Assembly (NCBI RefSeq): GCF_000422485.1
Contig: NZ_AULW01000001.1
Location: forward strand, 248,001 to 312,000
DNA from: Paenibacillus pasadenensis DSM 19293
GTDB lineage: Bacteria > Bacillota > Bacilli > Paenibacillales > Paenibacillaceae
Length of the DNA: 64,000 nucleotides
Reading direction: 5' to 3'
Each line of letters begins with the position of its first letter. Position 1 is the first letter of the stretch. Under the pieces are notes generated by a model. The model saw nothing but the letters and a program-made list of their open reading frames with translations. It did not search any database and was not told where the DNA came from. The position numbers were made by a program, and so were the translations under genes. This document shows positions 8,590-16,623 of the stretch, piece by piece.

Positions 8590-9501
8590 TTACCGCTCAC
8601 CCACCACCAATACTTCGGGCATCAGTTCAATTCCCGTGCGGTTCTTGACCGTGCTGCGGATATGGGCGATCAGGGTGAGGACGTCTTCTGCCGTCGCCTG
8701 CCCGGTGTTGACAATGAAATTGGCGTGCATGGGCGATACTTGCGCGCCGCCGATCGAGAAGCCCTTGAGGCCGCTCTCCTCGATCAGCTTGGCGGCATGA
8801 TGGCCCGGCGGGTTGCGGAACACGCTGCCGCAGCTCGGCTGCTGCAGCGGCTGGGTGCGCCGGCGGCGCTCCTTGTGCGTCGCCAGCGCCGCGGCGATCT
8901 CCTTGCGGTCGCCATGCGCGAGCTGCAGCGTCGCTTCCAGCACGACGCCCCGGCTGCCCGGATCCTGCAGGCGCGAGTGGCGATAGCGGAACGCCATCTC
9001 CTCCGGCCCCCATACGGCCAATTCCCCTGTCTCCAGCACGATTTCGGCGGAGTTGAATATATGCGACATGTCAGACCCGTGGGCACCCGCATTCATATAG
9101 ACGGCGCCTCCGACCGTGCCCGGAATTCCCCCGGCGAACTCCAGTCCGGTCAGTCCCTGCTTGCCGGCCATCACTGTCAGCTTGATGATCGAATACGCGG
9201 CGCCGGCGCGCACGAGCGTGCCGTCGAATTCCGCGTAGTCCAGCGCTTCTCCCGCCTTGATGACGACGCCCCGGATGCCTTTGTCGCTCACCAGCATGTT
9301 GGAGCCTTTGCCGATGATCGTCCACGGCACGCCGCGGCGGTTCAGGATCGCCATCGTCCGGATCATTTCCGGCTTGCCTGACGGAGTCAGCAGGACGTCC
9401 GCCGGGCCTCCGATCTTCCAGGTGGTGTGCCTGGCAAGCGGCACATGCTTCTGGATGCCGCCGATCGCGGCGTCCTCCAGCTCTGCCATCCATGCCTCCA
9501 T
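8590..9501 (-). CDS. murB: UDP-N-acetylenolpyruvoylglucosamine reductase MurB
   Basis: FAD- and NADPH-dependent reductase giving UDP-MurNAc; 303 residues. The FAD-binding domain is marked by TTWKIGGPADVLLTP and GKGSNMLVSD, then GLEFAGGIPGTVGGAVYMNAG. The substrate-binding domain carries the catalytic serine region QPSCGSVFRNP and a late SVMHANFIVN-like strand (VSPMHANFIVNTG), which fits the type II MurB of Firmicutes. ATG start with an AAAGGAGG site 7 nt upstream. The expected upstream neighbour murG is missing. Confidence 0.98.
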   Translation of the reverse strand: MEAWMAELEDAAIGGIQKHVPLARHTTWKIGGPADVLLTPSGKPEMIRTMAILNRRGVPWTIIGKGSNMLVSDKGIRGVVIKAGEALDYAEFDGTLVRAGAAYSIIKLTVMAGKQGLTGLEFAGGIPGTVGGAVYMNAGAHGSDMSHIFNSAEIVLETGELAVWGPEEMAFRYRHSRLQDPGSRGVVLEATLQLAHGDRKEIAAALATHKERRRRTQPLQQPSCGSVFRNPPGHHAAKLIEESGLKGFSIGGAQVSPMHANFIVNTGQATAEDVLTLIAHIRSTVKNRTGIELMPEVLVVGER

Positions 9502-9739
9502 GGTCGTTCCTCCTTTATGTCGGGGACTCGCGGCAAGCCATCCTCAAGCTGCAGCCCGGAGCCGCTCTCCGGCTCCGACGAATGCCACTCTCCCTTGCGG
9601 AAAAGGTAACCGGCCGCCCTCAAGCTGACGGACACGATTATGCAGTATCCTATGCCCAGCCGGACGCCGTGGTGACAGCCGCCCGGCGCCGCGAGTCCCT
9701 TGCTGCTTGCCGGCAGGGCTTGGCAGCCCGCCGGCGATG

Positions 9740-9783
9740 AGGCCGCGCCCCAGCCCCGGCATGCCGGGGCTGGGGCGCGGCCT
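9740..9783. repeat. Perfect 44-bp palindrome
   Basis: Two 22-bp arms, centred between 9761 and 9762, are perfectly complementary. There is no loop beyond the central GCATGC and no T run, so it is not a classical terminator. It is one of at least three palindromes in the murG-less gap. Confidence 0.9.
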
Positions 9784-9822
9784 GATTCATGCGGCGCAGC
9801 CGCGCCGCCTTACCTATCGCAT

Positions 9823-9848
9823 CGATCCGCTTCGGCCGAAGCGGATCG
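9823..9848. repeat. Perfect 26-bp palindrome
   Basis: Arms CGATCCGCTTCGG and CCGAAGCGGATCG meet at a central GGCC with no loop. It lies 40 bp from the 44-bp palindrome. A third, shorter palindrome (GCTGCG GCCG CGCAGC) is at 9880-9895. Confidence 0.9.
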
Positions 9849-9929
9849 CGATGTTCGAATTGGAGTCCGCCCGAAAGCCGCTGCGGCCGCGCAGCCGCGC
9901 CCGCAGCGACCGGGAATGCCCGGCCCGCC

Positions 9930-11027
9930 TCATCGGGAATAGCGGGACAGGCTCAGCAGGATGCCGAGCGCGGTGAGCAGCAGCGTCAGCGACGAGCCGC
10001 CGTAGCTGACGAGCGGGAGCGTGATGCCCGTCACGGGCATGAGCCCGATGACGACGCCGATATTGATCAGCACCTGGACGGCGACGATGCCGGTAATGCC
10101 CGCGCCGAGCAGGCTGCCGAACGTGTCCGGCGCGTAGATCGCCGCGCGCATCCCTCTCCAGATCAGGATGAGGAACAGCAGGATCAGCAGCGCGCCGCCG
10201 ATGAAGCCGAGCTCCTCCGCCAGAATCGAGAAGATGAAGTCGGTCTGCGGCTCCGGCAGGTAGCTGTACTTCTGCCGGCTCATGCCGAGGCCGAGCCCGA
10301 CCAGCCCGCCCGGCGCGATCGCGTACAGCGACTGGATGATCTGGTAGCCCGCGCCGAGCGGGTCGGACCAAGGGTCCATGAACGAGGTGATCCTCGCCAG
10401 CCGGTACGGCGCCGCCAGGATGAGGCCGACGAGGCCGATCGCCCCGACGGCGGCCAAGCCGCCCAGATGCTTCATCCGCGCTCCCGCAACGAACAGCACG
10501 AGCAGCGAGGCGCCCATCATGACGGAGCCCGTCCCGAGGTCGGGCTGCAGCATGATGAGGCCGAAAGCCGCTCCCATCAAGGCAAGCGGCGGCAGCAGTC
10601 CGCGGGCGAACTGCGTCACCCGCTGCTGGTTGTCGGAGAGCATCTTGGCGAGGAACAGGATCATGCCGAGCTTCATGAACTCCGACGGCTGGATGCCCAG
10701 CGAGCTGATGCCGAGCCAGCTGCGCGCGCCGCCCCGCACCGCGCCGATGCCGGGCACCAGCACGAGCACGAGCAGCGCGAAGCAGACCAGCAGCAGCGGC
10801 TTGGCGTATTTCTTCCATACATGGTAGTCCGTATTGGCCGTGAACACCATCGCGCCGATGCCGAGAGCGGCGAACAGCGACTGGCGCTTCACGTAGTAGA
10901 ACTTGTCGCCGAAGTCCTGAAACGCCCGCACCGCGCTCGCGCTGTAGACCATGATCAGACCGATGGCGAGGATAAGGGCGATGGAACCGATCAGCCATGC
11001 GTCCGGAGCGGACCGGGCTTTGGGCAT
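9930..11027 (-). CDS. spoVE: SEDS glycosyltransferase SpoVE/FtsW
   Basis: Polytopic SEDS-family peptidoglycan polymerase of 365 residues with about ten membrane helices. Family motifs are visible: GGARSWLGISSLGIQPSE near the middle, LLMLQPDLGTG-like IMLQPDLGTG, and the C-terminal TGITLPLVSYGGSS. Lying after murD and downstream of spoVD it is probably SpoVE, which works with SpoVD for the spore cortex. FtsW function in septation is also possible, because sequence alone does not separate the two. ATG with a GAGGTG site. Confidence 0.92.
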   Translation of the reverse strand: MPKARSAPDAWLIGSIALILAIGLIMVYSASAVRAFQDFGDKFYYVKRQSLFAALGIGAMVFTANTDYHVWKKYAKPLLLVCFALLVLVLVPGIGAVRGGARSWLGISSLGIQPSEFMKLGMILFLAKMLSDNQQRVTQFARGLLPPLALMGAAFGLIMLQPDLGTGSVMMGASLLVLFVAGARMKHLGGLAAVGAIGLVGLILAAPYRLARITSFMDPWSDPLGAGYQIIQSLYAIAPGGLVGLGLGMSRQKYSYLPEPQTDFIFSILAEELGFIGGALLILLFLILIWRGMRAAIYAPDTFGSLLGAGITGIVAVQVLINIGVVIGLMPVTGITLPLVSYGGSSLTLLLTALGILLSLSRYSR

Positions 11028-11071
11028 GACGCAACACCTCTGGCATGGGAAAGTAGGGACGAGCCCCCTAC

Positions 11072-12508
11072 TTACAAGGTATGCGCCGAATCCTTAAACA
11101 TGTCCCCGCGGACTTCGTACGAGGGGAACATATCCCAGCTCGCGCAGGCCGGCGACAGCAGCACGGCGTCGCCCGGCTCCGCCAGCGACGCGGCGAGCCG
11201 CACCGCCTGGGCGACCGAGGATTCGGCGTCCTCCCCAGCATCGGCCACGCGCGAGCCCGGCATACCCGCCAGCTCCGCGACGCGCGCCAGCTTGGCTCTC
11301 GTCTGGCCGAGCACGACGAGCCCCTTGAGCCGCGAGCGGAACAGCGGCAGCAGCTCCATGTAGTCGGAGCCGCGGTCGAGGCCGCCGGCGATCAGCACGA
11401 TCGGCCGGTCGAGCGAGCGGACCGCCGTCGTCGTCGCCGTCGGGTTCGTCGCCTTGGAGTCGTTGTAATAGCGGACGCCGTCCGCCTCGCGAACGAATTC
11501 CAGCCGGTGCTCGACGCCGCTGAAGCGGCGCAGCGGCTGCGCCAGCGCCTGCGGATCGGCGCCGATGGCGATGCAGGCGGCCGCAGCGGCCAGCGCGTTG
11601 GCCAGGTTGTGGCGGCCCGGTAGGATGACTTCCGCTGCCGGCAGCAGCGGCAGCTCTCCCCCGCTGCCGTCGCGGTAGACGATCATGCGCTGCGGCTCGG
11701 CCGCGGCCTCGTCCGCCTGACCGTCAGCCGGGAACGGCGGCTCGACGCAGACGCCCCGCTCCAGCCGCTGCTTCAGCGAGAACGGCAGCAGCCGCGCGCG
11801 CAGGCGCGGAGCGAGCTCGGCGCAGAACGGATCGTCGGCGTTCAGCACCGCGACGTCCTCCTCCGTCTGATGGGCGAACAGCTTCGCCTTGGAGGCGGCG
11901 TAGTCGTCCATCGAGCCGTGGTAGTCCAGATGCGTCTCGGCCAGATTGAGCAGCAGCGCCACGCGCGGGCGGAACGAGGTCGTGCCCTTGAGCTGGAAGC
12001 TGCTCAGCTCGGCGACGAGCACGTCGTCCGCGGATACCTCCTGCGCCGCCTCGCAGAGCGGGCGGCCGATATTGCCGGCGACGACCGGCTTGCGCCCTGC
12101 CGCCTTCAGCATCTCGCCGATCCAGGTCGTCGTCGTCGTCTTGCCGTTGGAGCCGGTGATGCCGATGATCGGCGCCGCCGACAGATGCCCGGCGACCTCG
12201 ACCTCGGTGACGACCTCGACGCCGAGCTCCAGCGCCGCCGCCACCGGAGGCGCGCTATACGGAATCCCCGGATTCTTCACCAGCAGCGCCGTTGTTGAAC
12301 CAACCAATTCCTGGGGATGGCTGCCGCAGACGACCGGGATGCCGAGCGCCTCGAGCTCTCCCGCCTCCGGACTGTCCTCCCGCGGCTTGCGGTCGTTCAC
12401 GACGACGTCCGCTCCGAGCCGGTGGAACAGCTTGGCGACGGCGACGCCGCTGCGCGCCAGGCCAAGCACGACGACCTTGCGATCGCGGTATGCAGATGGA
12501 TGATCCAT
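11072..12508 (-). CDS. murD: UDP-MurNAc-L-alanine:D-glutamate ligase MurD
   Basis: Cytoplasmic ATP-dependent ligase adding D-Glu to UDP-MurNAc-L-Ala; 478 residues. The N-terminal Rossmann-like domain begins VVVLGLARSGVAVAKLF. The ATP loop is GITGSNGKTTTTTWIGEM. The central domain has AETHLDYHGSMDDYAASKAK, and the C-terminal domain holds YYNDSKATNPTATTTA. The ATG at 12508 is preceded by AAGGAGAGG and starts at the conserved N-terminus. The open frame continues upstream for 53 codons of unrelated sequence. Confidence 0.98.
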   Translation of the reverse strand: MDHPSAYRDRKVVVLGLARSGVAVAKLFHRLGADVVVNDRKPREDSPEAGELEALGIPVVCGSHPQELVGSTTALLVKNPGIPYSAPPVAAALELGVEVVTEVEVAGHLSAAPIIGITGSNGKTTTTTWIGEMLKAAGRKPVVAGNIGRPLCEAAQEVSADDVLVAELSSFQLKGTTSFRPRVALLLNLAETHLDYHGSMDDYAASKAKLFAHQTEEDVAVLNADDPFCAELAPRLRARLLPFSLKQRLERGVCVEPPFPADGQADEAAAEPQRMIVYRDGSGGELPLLPAAEVILPGRHNLANALAAAAACIAIGADPQALAQPLRRFSGVEHRLEFVREADGVRYYNDSKATNPTATTTAVRSLDRPIVLIAGGLDRGSDYMELLPLFRSRLKGLVVLGQTRAKLARVAELAGMPGSRVADAGEDAESSVAQAVRLAASLAEPGDAVLLSPACASWDMFPSYEVRGDMFKDSAHTL

Positions 12509-12582
12509 CCAAATCCTCTCCTTATGCAGCAAAACGGCTTGCCGTCCCTTCGGACGGCTGCCGTTTGCGTGGAATATGCCGA

Positions 12583-13551
12583 TCAGCCTCCGCCGATCCG
12601 GTACAGCGCGAGGCCGGCGGTCGCCAGCGCGAGGCCGACCGCCCAGAACACCGTGACGACCTTCCATTCCGACCAGCCGGACAGCTCGAAATGGTGGTGG
12701 ATCGGACTCATCTTGAAGATGCGCTTGCCGCGCAGCTTGAACGAGCCGACCTGCAGGATGACGGAGATCATCTCGACGACGAACACGCCGCCGATCAGGA
12801 CGAGCAGAATTTCCGTCTTGGTGAGGATCGCCGCCGCGGCCAGTCCGCCGCCGATGCCGAGCGAGCCGGAATCCCCCATGAACACCTTGGCCGGGTGCGC
12901 GTTGAAGATCAGGAAGCCGAGCACCGCGCCGACAAGCGCCGCCGTGAACACCGCGCTCTCATGCTCGGTCGCCTGCATGGCGATGATCGTGAACGCCCCC
13001 GCGGCGATCGCGCTCGTGCCGGACAGCAGGCCGTCCACGCCGTCGGTGAAGTTGACCGCGTTGGTCGTGCCGAAAAAGATGATGATGACGAACGGATAGT
13101 AGAACCAGCCGAAGTCCAGGCTGAAGCTCGTGCCCGGAACGGACACCGCCGTGCTGTGTCCCATCTGGTAGAGCAAGACGCAGACGATGAGGCTGAACAG
13201 CAGCTGCCCGAACAGCTTCTGCTTGGCCGTCAGGCCGAGCGAGCGCTTGAGGGCGATCTTGATGTAGTCGTCGAGGAAGCCGACGAGCCCGAAGCCGAGC
13301 GCGCCGACGAGCAGCACCCAGAACTCCGTCGTCTTCTCCGAGAAGCGGAGGAACGCGACAGTGACCGCCAGCAGGATGATGATGCCGCCCATCGTCGGAG
13401 TGCCGGATTTTTTGAGATGGCTCTGCGGTCCGTCCGTGCGCACCTGCTGCCCGAATTTGAGCCGCCGGAGCAGCGGGATGCACAGCGGTCCGAGAATGAC
13501 CGCGAGCAGGAACGAGACGCCGATTGTCATGAGTATCGCGAGCATGTCCAT
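12583..13551 (-). CDS. mraY: Phospho-MurNAc-pentapeptide transferase MraY
   Basis: Integral membrane enzyme that moves phospho-MurNAc-pentapeptide to undecaprenyl phosphate (lipid I); 322 residues with about ten helices. Motifs include KKSGTPTMGG, the catalytic FLDDYIK, NAVNFTDGVDGLL and KIFKMSPIHHHFELSGW. The ATG at 13551 matches the family N-terminus to the residue. A GTG three codons upstream and an ATG two codons downstream, which has a better-spaced GGAAGG site, are alternatives. Confidence 0.97.
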   Translation of the reverse strand: MDMLAILMTIGVSFLLAVILGPLCIPLLRRLKFGQQVRTDGPQSHLKKSGTPTMGGIIILLAVTVAFLRFSEKTTEFWVLLVGALGFGLVGFLDDYIKIALKRSLGLTAKQKLFGQLLFSLIVCVLLYQMGHSTAVSVPGTSFSLDFGWFYYPFVIIIFFGTTNAVNFTDGVDGLLSGTSAIAAGAFTIIAMQATEHESAVFTAALVGAVLGFLIFNAHPAKVFMGDSGSLGIGGGLAAAAILTKTEILLVLIGGVFVVEMISVILQVGSFKLRGKRIFKMSPIHHHFELSGWSEWKVVTVFWAVGLALATAGLALYRIGGG

Positions 13552-13569
13552 GCCTTCCACCCTGCCGCC

Positions 13570-15120
13570 TCAGCGCTGAAGCGCTTCGACGACCCTTTCC
13601 ATATGCATCGTGCGGGAGCCCTTGACCAGCACCAGATCCCGCGGATCGAGCTCCTCGCGTATCGCTAGAATGAGAGACTCCTGGGAGTCGAAATGGCGCA
13701 CCGCCTCCGCGGCCCGCTCGCCGAAAGCCTCCGCGGCCCCGGCCGACGTGTAGGCCGACAGCTCTCCCCACGTCAGGACGGCGTCCGCCTTGTCCGGCGT
13801 AATGTAGGCGCCGGTCTCGCGATGCAGCTCCTGCTCCGTCTCGCCGAGCTCGCGCATGTCCGACAGCACGATCCACTTGCGGCGATAGCCGGTCAGGCCG
13901 GCGACGAGGTCGACGGCGGCGCGCACCGCGGTCGGATTGGCATTGTAGGCGTCGTTGAGGATCATCGCGCCGCATGCCGCCGCGACCGGCTGGATGCGCA
14001 TGCCGGTCAGCTGCATCGCGCGCAGCCCGGAGGCGACGGCCTCCGCCGGCACGCCGACGGCGGTCGCCGCGGCGATCGCCGCCAGCGCGTTGTGCACGTT
14101 ATGCACGCCCGGCACGGGAATTTCGATGCGCACCTGCGGGAAGCAGCTTTCGCAAGCCTCTTCCGCAGGCGCAGCGGTCTCGTCCGCAGCAGGGCGCGGA
14201 CCGGGCGCCGCGGCCAGCCGGAAGCCGGCGGCCGGACCGGCCTTGACCGTGAAGGCGCAGGACTGCGCGCCGACCTCGATGCCGGCCGCTCGCCAGTCGC
14301 TGCGCGGCGAGGCGCCGAACGTGCGCACCTGCGCGCCGCGCGGCAGCGTCGTCCGCCCCAGCTCGGCGGCGATGAGCGGCTCGTCGGCGCTGACGAGCAG
14401 CAGTCCGCCCGGACGCAGCCCCTCGACGATCTCCAGCTTGGCGCGGGCGATCATCTCGCGCGAGCCGAGCTGGAGCAGATGGGCGTCGCCGATGTTCGTG
14501 ATGATGGCGATGTCCGGACGGGCGATATTCGTGAGCAGCGCGATCTCGCGCAGGCCGCTCATGCCCATCTCGAGCACGGCCGCCTCCGCGTCCTCCGGCA
14601 GCTCCAGCACGGTCAGCGGCAGCCCGATGTGGTTGTTGAGGTTGCCGGCGGTCTTGTGCACGCGCATGACGGAGCCGAGCGCGGCCGCCGTCATGTCCTT
14701 CGTCGTCGTCTTGCCGTTGCTGCCGGTGATGCCGACGATGAGCGTGCGCAGCTCGGCGCGGTAGGCGGCGGCGAGGTTTTGCAGCGCCTCCAGCGGATCC
14801 TCGACGAGCACGAGCGGCTTGCCGGCCAGCGACGCCGGCAGCTCGCGGTCGAGGCTCCAAAGCGCGGCGGCCGCTCCTTGGCGGAACGCCGCCTCCACGT
14901 AATCGTGGCCGTCGAACGAATCGCCCGTCAGCGGCACGAACAGCTGGCCCTCGCCGATGCGGCGGGAATCCGTCGTCACGCCCTGGACGAGCAGGTCGGT
15001 CCAGCCGCCCGCGGGCAGCTCCAGGCTGGAGGGCTCCGCGCCCTCCGGAACGTCTATGTAACCGGGCCCCAGGCGGCCCGAGCTCATTTCAGCGATCGTG
15101 CTGAGCTTGCGTCTGATCAA
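13570..15120 (-). CDS. murF: UDP-MurNAc-tripeptide:D-Ala-D-Ala ligase MurF
   Basis: Adds D-Ala-D-Ala to complete the cytoplasmic pentapeptide; 516 residues, somewhat longer than the usual 450-460. The ATP loop GITGSNGKTTTKDM, the middle-domain NIGDAHLLQLGSREMIARAK and the C-terminal LNDAYNANPTA are conserved. The extra length is mainly an Ala/Pro/Glu-rich insertion (about residues 300-330) in the middle domain. The TTG start overlaps the murE stop (TTGA), indicating translational coupling. AAGGGG lies 9 nt upstream. Confidence 0.97.
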   Translation of the reverse strand: MIRRKLSTIAEMSSGRLGPGYIDVPEGAEPSSLELPAGGWTDLLVQGVTTDSRRIGEGQLFVPLTGDSFDGHDYVEAAFRQGAAAALWSLDRELPASLAGKPLVLVEDPLEALQNLAAAYRAELRTLIVGITGSNGKTTTKDMTAAALGSVMRVHKTAGNLNNHIGLPLTVLELPEDAEAAVLEMGMSGLREIALLTNIARPDIAIITNIGDAHLLQLGSREMIARAKLEIVEGLRPGGLLLVSADEPLIAAELGRTTLPRGAQVRTFGASPRSDWRAAGIEVGAQSCAFTVKAGPAAGFRLAAAPGPRPAADETAAPAEEACESCFPQVRIEIPVPGVHNVHNALAAIAAATAVGVPAEAVASGLRAMQLTGMRIQPVAAACGAMILNDAYNANPTAVRAAVDLVAGLTGYRRKWIVLSDMRELGETEQELHRETGAYITPDKADAVLTWGELSAYTSAGAAEAFGERAAEAVRHFDSQESLILAIREELDPRDLVLVKGSRTMHMERVVEALQR

Positions 15121-16598
15121 TTGCGTATTCCCCTTATCGCGTCTTGGGCGGCCAGCCGATCATCGAAGTCATGCGACGTCTTTCCGATGATCTGATAGGT
15201 CTCATGGCCCTTCCCCGCAATCAATACTACATCCCCCGGGCTTGCCATTTCAACCGCTTTTTCAATGGCCTCGCGGCGGTCGACGAGCAGCTCGTAGCGG
15301 TCCTGGGGAACATCCGCCTTCTGCAGTCCGACCTCGATGTCGAGCAGGATCGTCTCCGGATTCTCGGTGCGCGGATTGTCGGAGGTGACGATCGTATAGT
15401 CCGAGTAGCGCGAGGCGATCTCGCCCATGATCGGCCGCTTCGTGCGGTCGCGGTCGCCGCCGCAGCCGAACACGGTGATGATCCGCTTCGCGGCGAATTC
15501 CTTGACCGCCCGCAGCACGTTCTCCAGTCCGTCCGGCGTATGGGCGTAGTCGACGATGACGGCGAAGTCCTGGCCCGCGTCGACGGATTCGACCCGGCCC
15601 GGCACGCCCGGCACGCCTTCGAGGCTTGCCTTGGCCTGCGCCAGCGTGACGCCCTCGAGCAGCCCGGCGCACAGCGCCGCCAGCGCGTTGTAGACGTTGA
15701 ACTTGCCGACCATCCGCAGCGTGATATCGGCCTCGCCGGCGAAGCTGCTCACATGGAAGGAGGTGCCGCCTGCGTCGATGCGGATGTTCGAAGCGCGCAC
15801 GTCCGCCTCGGCGTCGACGCCGTAGGTGACGACCTCCGCCGCGGTCAGCTGGCGGAACCGCTCCGCCGCCGGATCGTCGGCATTGAGCACGGCATAACGC
15901 GTCTCGCCGTCGCCGTAGCCGTTGCCGAGGCGGGCGAACAGCAGCCCTTTCGCCTCGCGGTACACGTCCATCGTGCCGTGATAGTCCAGATGGTCCTGCG
16001 TCAGGTTGGTGAACACCGCCGTGCGGTACTCGACGCCCTTTACGCGGCCCTGCTCCAGCGCATGGGAGGAAACCTCCATCGCCACATGCGTCGTGCCGGC
16101 CTCGCGCATCGCGGCGAGGTCCCGGTGCAGGTCGAGCGCCTCCGGCGTCGTGCCGCTCATCGGGAACGAGCGTCCGCCGTAGCGCATCTCGATCGTGCCG
16201 ATGACGCCCGGCGCGCGGCCGGCGTCGGCGAGGATGCGCTCGATCAGGTACGTCGTCGTCGTCTTGCCGTTCGTGCCGGTCACGCCGATGACGCGCAGGT
16301 CCCGGCTCGGATGGCCGTAAAAAGCGTCCGCCAGCACCGCCATCGCGTGGCGGCTGCTGCGTACGATCAGCTGCGGCACGGCCAGCGGCAGCGGGCGCTC
16401 GACGACGAGCGCCGCCGCTCCGGCCGACACCGCTTGCGGCGCGAAGTCATGCCCGTCCACCGTATGTCCGGGCAGGCAGAGGAACAGATCCCCGGGCTTT
16501 ACGGCCCGGGAGTCCCTTTCCACCCCTGTGATCTCCGTCGCTCCGTCTCCTGCGAGGCGGGCGGTCTTAAGCTGCGATGCCAGTTGCTCCAAGCGCAT
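15117..16598 (-). CDS. murE: UDP-MurNAc-L-Ala-D-Glu:meso-DAP ligase MurE
   Basis: Adds the third residue of the stem peptide; 493 residues. The ATP loop is GVTGTNGKTTTTYLIE, and the carbamylated-lysine region follows (FTNLTQDHLDYHGTM). The DNPR motif in TSDNPRTENP identifies meso-diaminopimelate rather than lysine as the substrate, which fits a Bacillus/Paenibacillus-type wall. ATG start with a GAGGAGAGAG site. It overlaps murF by 4 nt. Confidence 0.98.
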   Translation of the reverse strand: MRLEQLASQLKTARLAGDGATEITGVERDSRAVKPGDLFLCLPGHTVDGHDFAPQAVSAGAAALVVERPLPLAVPQLIVRSSRHAMAVLADAFYGHPSRDLRVIGVTGTNGKTTTTYLIERILADAGRAPGVIGTIEMRYGGRSFPMSGTTPEALDLHRDLAAMREAGTTHVAMEVSSHALEQGRVKGVEYRTAVFTNLTQDHLDYHGTMDVYREAKGLLFARLGNGYGDGETRYAVLNADDPAAERFRQLTAAEVVTYGVDAEADVRASNIRIDAGGTSFHVSSFAGEADITLRMVGKFNVYNALAALCAGLLEGVTLAQAKASLEGVPGVPGRVESVDAGQDFAVIVDYAHTPDGLENVLRAVKEFAAKRIITVFGCGGDRDRTKRPIMGEIASRYSDYTIVTSDNPRTENPETILLDIEVGLQKADVPQDRYELLVDRREAIEKAVEMASPGDVVLIAGKGHETYQIIGKTSHDFDDRLAAQDAIRGIRN

Positions 16599-16623
16599 CG
16601 TTCTCTCTCCTCTCTGTCATGCG

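Larger units (their letters stand above)
9502..9929 (-). other. Gene-free 428-bp gap where murG is usually found
   Basis: Between spoVE and murB many Bacillales relatives carry murG. No open frame here shows MurG features, and the gap is too short for it (murG is about 1.1 kb). It contains several GC-rich palindromes, listed separately. The gap may hold terminator and promoter elements for the murB-murA-divIB segment, but I see no convincing sigmaA promoter. Confidence 0.7.

Noticed and set aside
9502-9929. Degenerate murG
   Set aside because: No frame contains MurG-like GGTGGH or later motifs, and the gap is less than half the gene length.
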